In this document: positions 51,135 to 64,000 of the stretch, piece by piece | Position numbering within the stretch: position 1 is the first letter of the stretch | Layout: every line of letters begins with the position of its first letter | Assembly (NCBI RefSeq): GCF_019649055.1 | Contig: NW_026570231.1 | Span: 1-64,000 of the forward strand | DNA length: 64,000 bases | Origin: Paramacrobiotus metropolitanus | Lineage: Eukaryota > Tardigrada > Eutardigrada > Parachela > Macrobiotidae | Reading direction: 5' to 3' | Program-made: the position numbers and the translations under genes | Notes under the pieces: generated by a model | Told to the model about the DNA's origin: nothing | Databases searched by the model: none | What the model saw: the letters and a program-made list of their open reading frames with translations, nothing else

Positions 51135-53133
51135 ATAAGGTATATCGGTTAAGCTGGCTAGTCCCTATCATGCTCCGAGATGTTATTTTGTTATTTGTTA
51201 GTTGCCGCAGGACGGTATCGATGTCAGAAAGCATAATTTTTATCAGCCATTACTTGCTGTGCCAATCAATTGTCTGGATGACCAAAGTTGTATAAGATAT
51301 TTGCATACAGATACAACCAAGTTTTTTATAATTAAGCGGATATTAATTTAATCATATCAGGAGGTCAGATAAGAAACTGGATACAAAGATAAATACACAC
51401 GAGGTGCCATTTATATTCACACTAAGAATATCTCAGCTGTTTACTAAACAAAAATGTGTAAGTTTGGAAATATCCAAACAACAGATGCCGGTTTGGCGGC
51501 TTTGAAAAAGTTCTTGATGGATACTGCTCTCCCAGTTTTTCAGTTAATCGGGCAATCCTCAATTCGTATTATCCTTGACAAATTACCTTACCGGTTGCGT
51601 AGGTTGTGATAATGAGGATCCATTCCATCTTCAAGAGACAGCAACGCGCTTGTTCAGAACACATTGATTGCGTTTTGTTCGACAATATGGATGTTATTAT
51701 TAGCAGGCTTCACCCAGTGTCTGATTACTTCATTTCACATTGACAGGGTCTCGTAATTTGCCACTGTCATATGAATTCAGGAAAAAAGTTACACGCTGGT
51801 TACGTATTATTACATTTTCGCTCAGTAAATTTCCAATCCATACACAAATAATGGCAGATCGTTTCGCGGCCGGCGGTATGTAATCGTATTTAATTCGTGT
51901 TTTTCCAGTTAAACTTCCTCAGGTAACCGGAAATGAATTAATCCTGCTCCTTCTCGGTCAAACTGCACGCATGACCGATTAATAAGTTATTAGAATTGTT
52001 AGCCGCATGAACTGACTAAAGATTTTTGAAGTCATTTAAATCAAACAACACCTAATTATTAATTACACTAATATAATGAGAAAAATCTCGCATATGTCCA
52101 TAACACATACGGCGCACAAAGATGCACGCGCAACGCGGAACCCATAGAAAACAACAGCCCGGAGAATATTCCCCAATTATGCGCAGACGACCGGGCCCAA
52201 TCGACGTCACTGATTGAAGTCGTGATATGCCGGGCGACGACTACATGCCCACACTTTTTTATATTATCCCAGCGGCGACGCGGCAAGCGATGATGAATTA
52301 GATTTGTGTCTGCTCCGGGAGGACAAGAAAATTCGTGCTGCTCACCGTATCGGCCATCCAGGATCTCTGCAGTATGCATGATTATTTGCATGGACTATTG
52401 CACCGGTAACGCCCAGTTCGGCGTGTACAGGATTGTACTAGATATTCCTGGCCTAATAAGCAGCTCTCTTCCTGGGACAATCAGGTGATTTGTGAAAGAA
52501 GTGTTCGTGCCATCGGTGAGCAAGTCTTTCTGATTAAAATAATATTCTCCTCAAAATATTTGGCTCGGTTAGCTAATGAGAAAAAAAATTCAAAGCAATT
52601 TTTTTGTCTCAGGAAATATTTTTGAGCAGCCAATTAGTATTCCCGATAAAGTATTCTTAACTTCGCTGTTAGTCACTTTACGTGCCGCATAGTAAGCCGT
52701 CCCGATCATAAAATATTGATTTTTTTACGTGTTTTTGGATATAAACTGTTAGACAGTTTATTACATAATTTTGATAATAGTTTCATACGGGGAATATCGA
52801 TATCAAATAGTTTTTACCTTGAAATTGCCATACAAAATTCGGCGAAATAATGTAGATGGTTGCTGCAACCACGGTGTGGTGTTATAATGAAAAGCAAAAA
52901 CTAACAAGCACTTCTAAGACAAACTAAGTAAGCTCAAACATAAGAATAGCGCGCTGCTTAACAGTGTCCATGCAATACAAAGTGAATCATCAAAATTCAC
53001 AGACAACAGTCACAAATACAAATCTGTTTGTGTGATTCCTTAGTTAACTGACCGGCTGCCCCAACAATGTACAGATAATTAGGCGAAAAATTTTATCATT
53101 GAAATTCCTTGTTTCATGTGTTTTCTCCGGTGT
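51135..53133. other. Intergenic between LGR2 and twitchin
   Basis: Holds the LGR2 promoter side and the twitchin 3' UTR; a minus-strand AATAAA lies near 52,756-52,762. A GC-richer patch at 52,100-52,450 carries a 107-codon minus ORF with no further support. Confidence 0.4.
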
Positions 53134-56100
53134 TTATGCCTTGACATGGAGCGTAAATACGCATGATGATTCGCCATTCTCGTTGGTGGCTTTGACCATG
53201 TATAGTCCAACGTCGGTCAAGAGAACGGTGGGCATCTCCAGCCGGAAGACGTTGCTGGCATCCTCTTGGAATCGGAAACGATCGCTTTCCTCCAGTAGAT
53301 GATTGACTTTGCACCATTCCACTGTAAGATAAAATTACATGTACCAGATATCGATAAGTACGGGACTATCTCGATCAAGCGATACTATGAATCACTGCAT
53401 GATATACATATATTGTACATGTACGTACTGTATACTTATCGTTATAGAACTATGTAAAGTTATACAGTATTATCATACTCCATATGTTGTATACTCACAC
53501 TATACAGAGCATTATTGTAAATTGCTAACCTCGGACAGGAGTTTCACTGTTGATTTTCACTTCGAATTTCGCTGGTGAGCCCTCTTCCACGGTTATTGAC
53601 TGAGGGAATGTCAGAAAGCGGGGACCCAAAAATTCTTCACCGGGCACTAAACACAGCCACAAGGATATTAGCGTGAGCTTATCATATTAAATTTACACGC
53701 TATTTCATTGCAGTACTTTATGAGTAGTCATTAAAAATTCAGTCAGATCGCAATAATGCTAACAAATAGTGTCGAATACGAACAGTAATGCGATTAATTA
53801 TCCCCAGGAAATTGTATGTGCACGATGTGCATGCAAACGAATACGATCAATCACAATTCACAATAAATAAAATACGTAATCATAACTTGTGATTGCGCGC
53901 CATAATCAATTTTAGTTAATCGAGAGATATTACTTCATGGTAGACTTTTGCTGCTTTTACGTATACCAGTTTAAAGCCTTTTGAATGACCGCATCGTAAA
54001 AATTTCCAACATAAATTTCTTCAACTTTTAACAGTATCCATTCTTTGTAATAGAATTATAGAATTGTAAAAGTAAAAGTAATTAAAAGCAAGTATTATTA
54101 AAGCATCAATTCTTTCTTTATAAAAGAATTGATGATATAACGAGTTCCGGCGTTCGTTTTGCACAGCCCAAAGCTTTCCATGAATTTAAACATAAAACAG
54201 TTACAAATAAAACGCCTGTGATTAAATGCCAAAACGTGCCCCGTTTACATAGAGCGGTATTAAACCTGCATTCTATTACAGCAGCTAAACCCGTGATTCT
54301 ATTGCGCGCAATTATAATTCTACACCGGGACGCCGATAATTTCCTCCGCATTACTCCCATGGGAGTTCCATTGCACTTTCCATGGCACAATAACACAATG
54401 TCACAGGTAATAACACCCCGCATTTGCATATTCAAATGATACGGAACACAACTAGCCGGTGACGTGACATTTACCTTCGACAATGACGGAGCAGCTGCTG
54501 GACGCCTCGCCCACGGCGTTGAATGCTTCGCAGGTGTAGGTGCCGAAGTCTTCAGGGAAGATCTCGGCAATTTGCAGCTTGAAAACGTCACCCTCATGGA
54601 CATACTTGAAGTCGTCGCTGGGTTTAATTTCCCGGTCGTTATGCAGCCAGACGGCATCCACAGCCGGCTGACCGGTGATCTGACACTCCAGAGTCAGCGC
54701 GTCACCATCGTTGCAGTTGGCGGACTGCAGATGGCGCGTGAAGACCGGAGCACATTCACCTTCAGCCGGCTCTTTCAAGGCCGCGGCGGGTGGCCGCAAT
54801 TCGGATTCCTGGCGTTCGACTGGGGCGGGTTTGGCGCGGGCAGCGTCCACGGTAATTATGCAGGAGGTCTCGTCGGAGCCTTCGCTATTCGAGGCGCGAC
54901 ACACGTATTCGCCGGCATCTTCAGGCAGGGTTTCGGCGATCGCCAGACTGGCGACACCGCTCTTGTAGCTTACTTGGATGACGTCAAGCTTCGATATGGC
55001 CTACATAAAAATGAATATTTGTTTAAAAACACTAATTATTTTAACTACAAAAGAACGTTTTATAAAACTGTGCTAAAAGTTTAATGTAACGTGAAATTTT
55101 ACGAAAAAGCTATAATAAATGCTAATTACCTGGCCATCCTTAGTCCAAACGACCTTTGGTTCGGGAGTGGCTGTGACTTTAACTTCCAAGAGAAGAGAGG
55201 CGCCCTCGGTGACCTTTTGAGCGCGCAGCTTCTGAGTGAACTTCGGTGCGGTGTTATCCGGTTCGGTCTTGGCTGCCGCAACTGGTTTCGCGGTTTCCCG
55301 TGCCGCTGGTGCGGATGCCTTAGCTGTATCGCGAGCGGATCCGACCGATGAAAAGTCCTTACTGCGCGGCGTGACGACATCACCTTCGAGTTCTTTGCGA
55401 AGTTTGCGAGCCTTCTCGATGGCGTCGTCACTGCTTGATCCGATGTCCCCATTGACCATAGAGTAAGATGCTTTGCGGGATGGAGAAGCTCCGTGAGCGC
55501 CATGAGCACCGGAACTGCGATCTGTTACAAATCACTACATATTAACAACGGGAAAGACTATTATTTAAGGAACAGGACAGAATGATTCAAACCAAAGAAA
55601 AGGTGAACCAAGGCAGCCATCACCGGGAGGAAGAGAAGGTGGAAGGGGTTTGGAAAATCGAATATACTGTGGAAATTGGAATGTGTATGACACTCGCGAT
55701 ACGGAGGGGTGTGAAAAAAAACAGCCCATTCCAGAACAGAATAAATAAATGTCAGCAATACCACGAAAGTATTGGGAGCAAAGTGTGGTATATATGGCAA
55801 TTATAAATATTTTCTCATTATTAATTGTATGAAATCAAGGCTATATAGAGTGCAAACTTAAAGGAAAACGAATTCAGTTGTGAACGGGAGGAATATGGTG
55901 GGTGTTTGTATTTTCTTCCTTGCCTCTCGATGTGTAGATGGCATTGCCGCTTCCCAAGTAATCCAGATCATCAATGAACGTACCCTGTACCAGGATCTTG
56001 CACGAGGTCTCCTTGTCGCCGACGGAATTCGACGCCATACACGTGTATGTGCCGGCATCCTCCGATTCGCAGGAGAAGATCTCCAGTGTGGAAACGCCGT

Positions 56101-59100
56101 GCGCGGAGGTGATGTTGCAGCTGGTATTCTGCTTGGTGATTTCGCGGCCATCTTTCAGCCATTTGACCGTGGGCGGCGGTCGGCCGTCAATGCAGCAGAG
56201 CAGCTTGACGCCAATGCCCCTCTGAATGGTCCGGTGTCGTAAGCCAAAACTAAAGCTCGGTGCTGTATCCCTTTCCTGTTCTGGCAGATCGTAAACGAGA
56301 TCATAATTTTTCTTGGAGCGCGGAATATTAATTTCCGGCATGGGCAGCTCTTCGTGCGGTTGCGCTATAGAAAGTAAATTATCATCAGTTTCAACCGTGG
56401 CAAACCATTTCCGTATTGTTAATTAATTACGTTCAGCTGACCTTATCTCTAACAAGTTCATGGTCATTGACAACTTGACACATTGTAAATGCGTTAAAAT
56501 TATTGCACTTCATACACAAACACTGTTTGCAAATCTCTGTCAATTTGAATAATTCCTGCGAACACTATCTCATATAATATCAGGACGGTTATTTCGAAAT
56601 ATATCGATTTAAAATTTGTAATTTTAATTCGACAGTTACAAAAGAATGCTGGAATTATAAAATATATCTACCAAATGTCGTCAGAAAAAGGTGCACTTAC
56701 GTTGAACGTTTAGGAAAACCACCTCTTCTCGGCGTCCGAAGGCACTCTCCGCTTTGACAATATATTCTCCTTTGTCCTCGATTTTGCAGCGATTAATAAT
56801 CAAATAATAATCATTGCCATCATAGCGTTTCATATATTTAACACTCTGTCGCAGTTCTAGCGTGTCGCGCCACCATGTAATCACTGCCGGCTCCAGCGAA
56901 ATAACACGACAGTAGAATTTAGTACTCTGACCCTCGTAGGCCAGAGCGCTCTGCGGTTTGATAACAAATCGTGGTCCAGCTTCGCGGCGATCTGTCAAAA
57001 TACACCGCGCACGTTACTTTCCCATATGTCGTTTTGCGGAAAACAAGTACGGTAATTTACATGGAATATAGGCACTACTGTACAAAAATCTGCGTACAAA
57101 TCAGTGCGGCACATAATATTTCCCTTGATAGTTGGTTGATTTCTAAATTTAGCAGCGGCTGCTGTAAGAGCGGCGCGGAAAACAAACATTACCAAAGAAA
57201 GTATCGGCAATGCGGTGTTTGTCGGGATACAGTTTCCGCAGTGAACTGTAATTGGCGATATGACCAATGGGTAGAACCGATTTATCCCAGAAATCGCCCT
57301 GAAATAAACATATCAGTGAATTAAGCGCTGTGCGTGCGTGCGAAAAAAATATGCCGAACATACATAGCGTTCGCGCATTTTGTTGCGCATTTTGACCAAT
57401 CGGCTTCTCGGTATGGTCTGTCCTTCCAATGGTTTGCCCATCAACCAGGGATGCATTAAACACTCAGCGGCGGTTAAACGAGCCCTAAAAAATTATTGGT
57501 AATGACCGCAGCTGACAGATTTTAATACTGTAATTCAAAAATAACTCCAGGCAAACGTACTCTTTCTTTTTCACCAATAATTTCTGAATGAAATCTTTGG
57601 CTTCTTCGCTGACGCCGGCGAATGCCTCGTCTTCAAAGTCCCAGTCGCATGCTTTCACATTACGGAGAGTTTCCACGTCGTCCTCACCGGCAAACGGCGA
57701 TAGACCGCTCAGACTGTGAGAATAACCAATGCAGATTAAATTTTGGAAATCCGAAAAATAAATTAATTCACAGCTTTGAACCTAGCTGTTTATTGCAGTC
57801 CTATTGCAGTTTATTTTATCTTTTTATATGCAGGAATGTTTTAGCTGTGGATTGTCATACAAACGTTAATTTACCTGTTTGTTATACAATGTCTATTCTT
57901 TTCACATAAAACATATACTCCTAATATGCGTTAAACGAAGCAAAAACATAAGGTAAAACTATTTTTATAATAAAATGTAATTCCAGCAAAATAATAGTTA
58001 AATTAACGTTCGGGAACTGTCTGCTTTATATTTCATTATGTTCTGCTTACAGAACATAGGCCAGAACACCAACTGCCCACATGTCGGTATAGAAACCAAC
58101 GGGCTCCCGGTCGACAATTTCTGGCGCAGCGAATTCTGCCGTCCCGGTGGTGATCTTCACTTCGGCACTAGGGTCCAGTTTAGTCGCCAGGCCGAAATCA
58201 ATTAGCTTAACATTGGTGCTCTTCCGTGTTTGGCACATGATATTCTCCGGCTTCAAATCCAGATGAACAATGTTGTTTTCATGCATATGCTTGACGGCTT
58301 CGCAGATCTGACGCATATAGTGGACCACTTCCGCTTCCGACATGGTATAATCATCCGCTGTAATTCTTTCAAACAGCTCTCCGCCGGACATGCTGCAAAT
58401 AACAAACAATACCGCCATTCACGTCAATGCCATATATTGAAGCACTATCATTTAATTCTTGACACGTACAATTCATAAATAAGAACCATTTCATCGTCAT
58501 CCTCAAAGGCATCGTGCAAATGGATCAGTTTGTTATGGTGTAATTGATTCATAATGTCAATTTCCTTGCGAATCAACTGCTTTTCATTGGGCAGTTCCAC
58601 CGGAATAAATTTGGCAGCAAAGATGTTACCGGTGGCTTTTTCACGACACCGGTGCACCACGCCGAAAGCGCCCACGCCGATTTCCTCCAGGATGTCGTAA
58701 TACTGATAAACGCTGTCGTGTTTTATGTCCACTGGCTTCTTGGCGTATTTGTCATAGACATCAAAAACTAAAAATTAATAGATAATAATATAATTTTGTT
58801 TTGATTTGTAAAAATACGATCGCGAGACAATGTAACACTGAACCAACCAGAAAAGGCATTACAAACATTCAAATGTTTCTAACATGAACAAAATAAAAAC
58901 GCGTGTTTTAATTCACTCATATTATGTGTATAATCCAACATTGCTGTGACACTAATAATAATTACACAGCTACAGAAATACTGATGAGCGTCGATCATAT
59001 GATACTCAGTTTACGAACCTAATAATCTGTGAGAAATTATTTATCGTCATAAACTTCAGTTACCACAGCAAACGGTTAGTAATCTTAGTGCAGGCATTGT

Positions 59101-62100
59101 GCGACGCAAAAATTAAAATAAAAGCGAAGAATACTAACTGGACACAAAGCGTAATTGTACACAAAGCGTTAAATAGAAGCAAGTCACTTTTAGATTGAGA
59201 CAAGTTAATCAACAAACTGTGACGAGTGGAGGACAAGTTTAAAGCGTCTTGACAGCCGCAAGCAGACGGGACTTCTAATTCTGCCACTACGCAGATACTC
59301 ATCTTCCCGGAAAGTGTTATAATTTCCATAAAAGGCAAGGAGATTAGCAGTCCATGCTGTTCATAACAACACCCTATTCTAATCACAACACATGCTTTGT
59401 CATTTTTCATATACCGCACTCACCGAATTTATCGTAGTCTGACACTTTTCCTTCGTCTTTGCCACGAACTTTCTTTCCGTCATGCAGATCAGCGCGCTTT
59501 CTCCTTCGGCGTTTCATTTCGTCTTCTGTTAATACAAGCCAAATAGAACCAACAGAAAATTATTAGGGCAAAAAAGCAAAGGATGACCTTTTGTTGTTAC
59601 GGGTGCAGTAGCATCAGACGGTCCACTGGTGCCGTACAAATTCTCCGCCAAAATGCGGAACTCGTATGTGGTCAGCGGGTTCAGATTGGTCACAGTATGG
59701 TACGAGCATCGCGTGCTGGCGGCCCGAATCCAGGATGATCCAGGATGCTCTTTCTTCTCAATGATATAGTTGGTGATTGGGCTACCGCCATCCGAATGGG
59801 GCGGCTTCCAGGACAGCGTAATGGAATCGTGCCAAATATTTTCAATCATCGGGAATCTCGGAGCATCCGGTTTATCTGCACAAGAATAATGAGGGTAATT
59901 ATCAATGAATCTGCGTTATTTTATGGATATAAATTACGGTCTTTCCAGAGAAGCAAAAAGCCGAATCGGACAACAATAGTTCACTTACCGTTGACCTGCA
60001 CCTTGATGACACAGGAGTCTTCGCCGAGCTCGTTGCTCACAATTAGTCTATAGTTGCCATTGTCTTCCTGTGCGCCGCTTTTGATAGTAAGAATGGCATG
60101 GCGTTCCAGTGTTTCAATGCTGTAATGGCCGCCATTATCGATTTGTTCGTTATCTCTGCGCCAAACGGCAGTTGGACGAGGATAGCCAGTGAAAGGGATC
60201 TTCAAGATAATGTCTTCGCCTTTGTCGAACAATGCCACATCGGCGAACCGGCTGGGAAGATGGATTTTAGGGGCAGCTACAAACACCGGCATCAGGTTAC
60301 GTTTGTTATTTCATTCTTTTGGACATTGAATAGAGCAATCTTCGATGTTTCAACATAGTTTTTATGGCGCTATAAATATCTTGCTATAAATATGGCTAAA
60401 ATTGACTTTAAAAACAAAAATTAGAAAAAGGTCACTAAACTTACTCTTGATCACAACATCCGCTCGACTCGTTTTGCTGCCACCTTTGTTGACGGCTCGA
60501 CATGAGTATTCATCGGCATCTTCACCAAACACGTCACTGATCGTCAAGGTGTAAACGTTGCCGCGAACGGTCATCATGTATTTATTGGAGTCGTACAGTT
60601 CTCGGCTGCCCTTATACCATGTGATCTCCGGTTTAGGGAAGCCTTCCACTTCGCATTCCAAAGTCACTGATTTACCTGATGATGCTAGCTGATTCTTCAG
60701 CGGGCGGATGAATTCTGGAGCTATGGGAGCGTTAGGGTCTTTGACTTTAATTATCTTTGAATTGCTGGATGGTGGACTAAGGCCAGCGGCATTGACGGCG
60801 AAGATACGGAACTCATATTCGCGATCTTCAATCAGGTTGGCAACGTTGAACATGGGCGGTAAACTGGGATTGGGATTGATTCGGAACCAGTTCTCCGAGC
60901 CTTTCTGCGGGTGATAAAGAATGGATATACACTATACAGCAATGTGTCCATTTTAGTAGCAGCCTCAGTTCATAAAGTCATCATCAGTTTTATTTTAACC
61001 ATATTTTCGTGCATGTAAGAAAAATACCGGGTACGTAGTACCGATTTACCATGCATCCAAGCATTTCAAGTTTTTGTATTTTACTAAACAAAACTTTATT
61101 TGACAACAATACTAAAGCACAAACCTCTCGTTTTTCAATAAAATAACCCTGGAGTCGTCCTCCACCATCCGATTGGGGCTTGTCCCATGAAAGATTCACG
61201 AAATCGCCACCAACCTCCGTAACGTTCGGTACGCCAGGAGCCGACGGAGGGTCTGGAAAACTAAGGAGCTCAAGCAGCCTCTTTTAGGGTATAATTTACA
61301 GCACATACCAAATGGAAGTTTGGCCACAATTGGTCCGTCGCCATTCAGAGGCGGTCCTTGACCGTTCTCGTTAACGGCACTCACGCGGAACTCGTACTCA
61401 GCATTCTCCGCCAAACCTTGAACAGTGAAGGTGCAGTCCTTAACGTAACTGCTGGCCACCACCCAGTTGTCCCGTGTGACATCTTTCCTTTCCACAACAT
61501 AGTTAAGAATTTTGGACCCGCCATCATTTTCTGGTGGGCGCCAGAATAAGGTGGCTTGGTGTTGGGTGATATCCGACACACGTAAAGGACCCGTTGGCGG
61601 ACCCGGTTTTCCGGTGACCTTTATCGGGAACGAGGCCTCGCCTGAGCCGCTCTCGTTGATGACTTCGATACGGTACTTCCCGTTGTCATCCGACTGCATT
61701 TCTTTGGACAAAATCACCACATAGTCATCAAAGACATTCCATTTCAGTCGGTCGGTCTCCTTTAGCTCCTCTTTTCCGTGGAACACGCGAGCCGTACATG
61801 GGGTCTCGCTTTGGAAGAACACTTTGATCTTGGCGCTTTCGCCTTCTTCGAAAGAAACCTCATCCGGATAACGAATGATCTTCGGTGGTTCGATAATGCG
61901 CAGCTGAGCGGTGCAAGTGTCCTTGCCACCGGGGTTGCTCAGCTCACATGTGTACTCTCCGGCATCGGAATCCAGGACTTCACCAATGTCCAGGGTGAAA
62001 ACTCCGTCCTTCTCAGTCATTTTCACACGACCGCTCGGGTTAATCTCTCTGCCATTCTTCAACCTAATAACAGGAAATTAAATTAATGTTGAAGCGTAAT

Positions 62101-64000
62101 GGTGTTAAAGTATGCTAATGGTGCTACAGTATCAACAAACCAATAAAATCCACAGCTATATCGCACGTAGTGATTATAAACATAGAGTCAGACTTTCATA
62201 ACACTTTAATGACTGCAACTAGAAAAATGTTCGTAAATTTCACCGAATTTCTTATAGCTTACCATTTGACTTTTACGGGTGGTTTACCGACCGCTTCCAC
62301 AGTCAGTTTCACTGGTTTGCCAACAGCAGTTGTGATATTGCCAAACTTCTTAAGAATTTCGGGCTTTGTACCATCTGTGGCTTCCTTGACTTTCACTGGC
62401 ATTGTGTTCATGCTAGGATCACTTCTGCCAGCTGAGTTAATCGCATAAACGCGGAATTCGTATTCGGCATTTTCTATCAAGTTCAGTATTGTGGCTTCCG
62501 GATCTTGCACCATAAAGTCATGCGCTTTAACCCAAATATAGTTGCCCTTCTCGCGTTTCTCCACCTGATATCCGAGAATCTTGGAACCTCCATCTGATTT
62601 CGGCTTGGTCCATTTAAGGTCAACATAAGTGCGACCAATTTTGGCGATATTCGGTATGCCGGGAGGCGAAGGGACAGCTGTGAAATGGGCTTAATTACGT
62701 TCTGTTTGCATTACATTAACGTTTTATTCAATTTAAGTACCGTTATTAACAAAGTCAACAACATTTTATTTCCTGAATTAAAATTTCTCATAAAAGCGAT
62801 TCACTTAAATTAATAAGAAGTAATGCACTTACTGGCTTTCGGCTTGACAGTGACCACTGGTGTCTCCTCGCTCGGTGTACCGAGCCCGGCGTAGTTCTTG
62901 GCCCTTACTCGGAACTCCCATTCATCTCCTTCATTTAAATTGGGAATCGTTGTTTTCGTATCTTTAATCAACGCGTCACCCATGGGCTTCCAGTTACGGT
63001 CACCTGGCCGCCGACCCTCGACTACGTATCCCAGAATCTTACTACCACCATCGGTTGTGGGACGGGTCCATTGCAGACTAACCGAGTCAGAATCGACATC
63101 TGTGACATCCGGTCGGCCTGGTGCTCCAGGTGTATCAAAGGGATGCTTCGCCGTAATGTCTTTCTCGGTTTCCAGTGGCTCACTGATGCCATGGATGTTT
63201 TCCGCTCGAACGCGGAACTTGTATTTCTTCCCCTCTTCCAGTCCACGGACGTCGTATTCCGGTGACCGTACAAAACTGCTCACCTTTACCCAGCGATCAG
63301 TACCAGCATCGGCTTTCTCCACAATATAGTTAGTAATCGGTGCCCCGCCGTCATCTTCCGGTGGAGACCATCGTAGTTTGATGGACTCTGGCGTTGTCTC
63401 GATTGGTTCCAAGGGACCTTTGGGTGGCGATGGAGCCGACACAACAGTAACTGTGCACGCTGCGTTATCGGAACCGCGGTCGTTCGTTAAGGTCACTCTG
63501 TAGTTCCCAGAATCAGAGCGTTTGGCTGATTTGTTATGAAGAAGAGCAATTTTTCCATCGGTCATTTCAATGATCACCCGATCATCACCCAACAGCGGTT
63601 TTCCGCCAACGGTCCAGGACTGGGTTGGCACTGGACTGCCCTTGAAGGGAATGGCGATTCTGAAAGGTTCGCCTTCCCGCACGGTAATATCACGTAGTTT
63701 AAAGTTGTCCCAGTCAATCTTGGGAGCCGATGGCGGCGGTCGAGCATAGATTTCATCGCTCGTACCACTGTACTCTCCGGGACCAGCTTCGTTCACAGCA
63801 CACACTCGGAACTCATACGGTTTGTTTTCTTGCAGACCGGTCACGGTGAACTTGTTATCCGTCACCGGGCCGACATGGGCTTTGACCCATTTACCATCAG
63901 GGGCATCACGTTTTTCCACAATATAACCGGTGATGGGAGAACCACCGTCACTGAGTGGTCGTGACCACTGCAGCGAAATCGACTCCGGTGTAGAATCCAC
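53134..64000 (-). CDS. unc-22: Twitchin (giant muscle Ser/Thr kinase), 3' part; 5' end off the window
   Basis: Exons: 62833->64000, 62263-62677, 61309-62063, 61125-61252, 60445-60904, 59989-60276, 59588-59875, 59424-59525, 58470-58767, 58051-58392, 57561-57713, 57364-57484, 57193-57298, 56701-56991, 55984-56364, 55130-55521, 54475-55000, 53530-53646, 53134-53321. Domains seen: FN3, Ig, FN3, FN3, FN3, Ig, Ig, FN3, FN3, Ig, Ig, FN3, a basic linker (KRRRRKR), kinase, autoinhibitory tail, five Ig. The kinase has GVGAFG, the AAK lysine, HLDLKPEN in place of HRD, DFG and APE. The tail RIADTFFDRREAGPRF is typical of twitchin. It acts in the sarcomere A-band, tuning contraction. Five Ig domains after the kinase fit twitchin/projectin rather than vertebrate titin. 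Confidence 0.96.
57364..58767 (-). other. Twitchin kinase domain exons
   Basis: Four exons encode the catalytic domain. The N-lobe (58470-58767) carries GVGAFGVVHRC and the ATP-binding lysine. The next (58051-58392) carries SGGELFERI, HLDLKPEN, DFGLA and FAAPEIVD; then come 57561-57713 and 57364-57484 with RLTAAECLMHPWL. All catalytic residues are present, so an active kinase is expected. 57193-57298 gives the autoinhibitory segment. Confidence 0.9.

Noticed and set aside
52068-52391. 107-aa minus-strand ORF between LGR2 and twitchin
   Set aside because: No splice sites, start context, domain or paralog support; likely chance in a GC-richer patch.

Overview
The window is animal DNA. Genes are broken into short exons by many 45-250 bp introns with GT-AG (once GC-AG) borders, and the gene set is metazoan: twitchin, relaxin-family LGR receptors and a BK/Slo-type channel. 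Twitchin with five Ig domains after the kinase points to an ecdysozoan-type invertebrate. A tardigrade or arthropod fits, but the species cannot be fixed from the sequence. I see no rRNA, tRNA or CRISPR array.

Region 1 (1-about 15,700, minus strand): a very large Ty3/Gypsy LTR retroelement whose 3' end runs off the left edge. It has one LTR inner edge, a primer-binding site, a leader full of small hairpins, a small ORF1, a 1,694-aa gag-protease ORF, a pol ORF (RT, RNase H, integrase) whose C-terminal end is broken, and at least three further ORFs of unknown function between pol and the missing 3' LTR. Parts of the integrase zinc-binding region occur three times.

Region 2 (15.7-17.5 kb): non-coding, with a 51-bp minisatellite, a small TA-flanked MITE and palindromic DNA.

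Region 3 (17.5-25.4 kb, minus strand): an 11-exon BK/Slo-like gene (607 aa) that keeps S0-S6 and RCK1 but has no potassium selectivity filter, has lost two of three S4 arginines and has no RCK2. Upstream are poorly understood exons, including a piece that resembles S1-S3 of a second Slo-like gene, plus a second long-TIR MITE.

Region 4 (25.7-30.8 kb, plus strand): two tandem paralogous genes for cysteine-rich secreted proteins of unknown family, one with three introns and one with a single intron.

Region 5 (31.4-51.1 kb, minus strand): two tandem relaxin-receptor-like LGRs (892 and 839 aa; LDLa, ten LRR exons, hinge, 7TM). The first has a 17-nt microexon in TM2, a GC-AG intron, and an intron swollen by a 5,080-bp transposable element built from GTTAAC motif clusters, which itself hosts two nested elements.

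Region 6 (53.1-64 kb, minus strand): the 3' part of a twitchin gene (FN3/Ig array, kinase, autoinhibitory tail, five Ig domains), continuing off the right edge. All splice models for the Slo-like gene, the secreted pair and both LGRs were built by hand and give coding lengths divisible by three with no internal stops.
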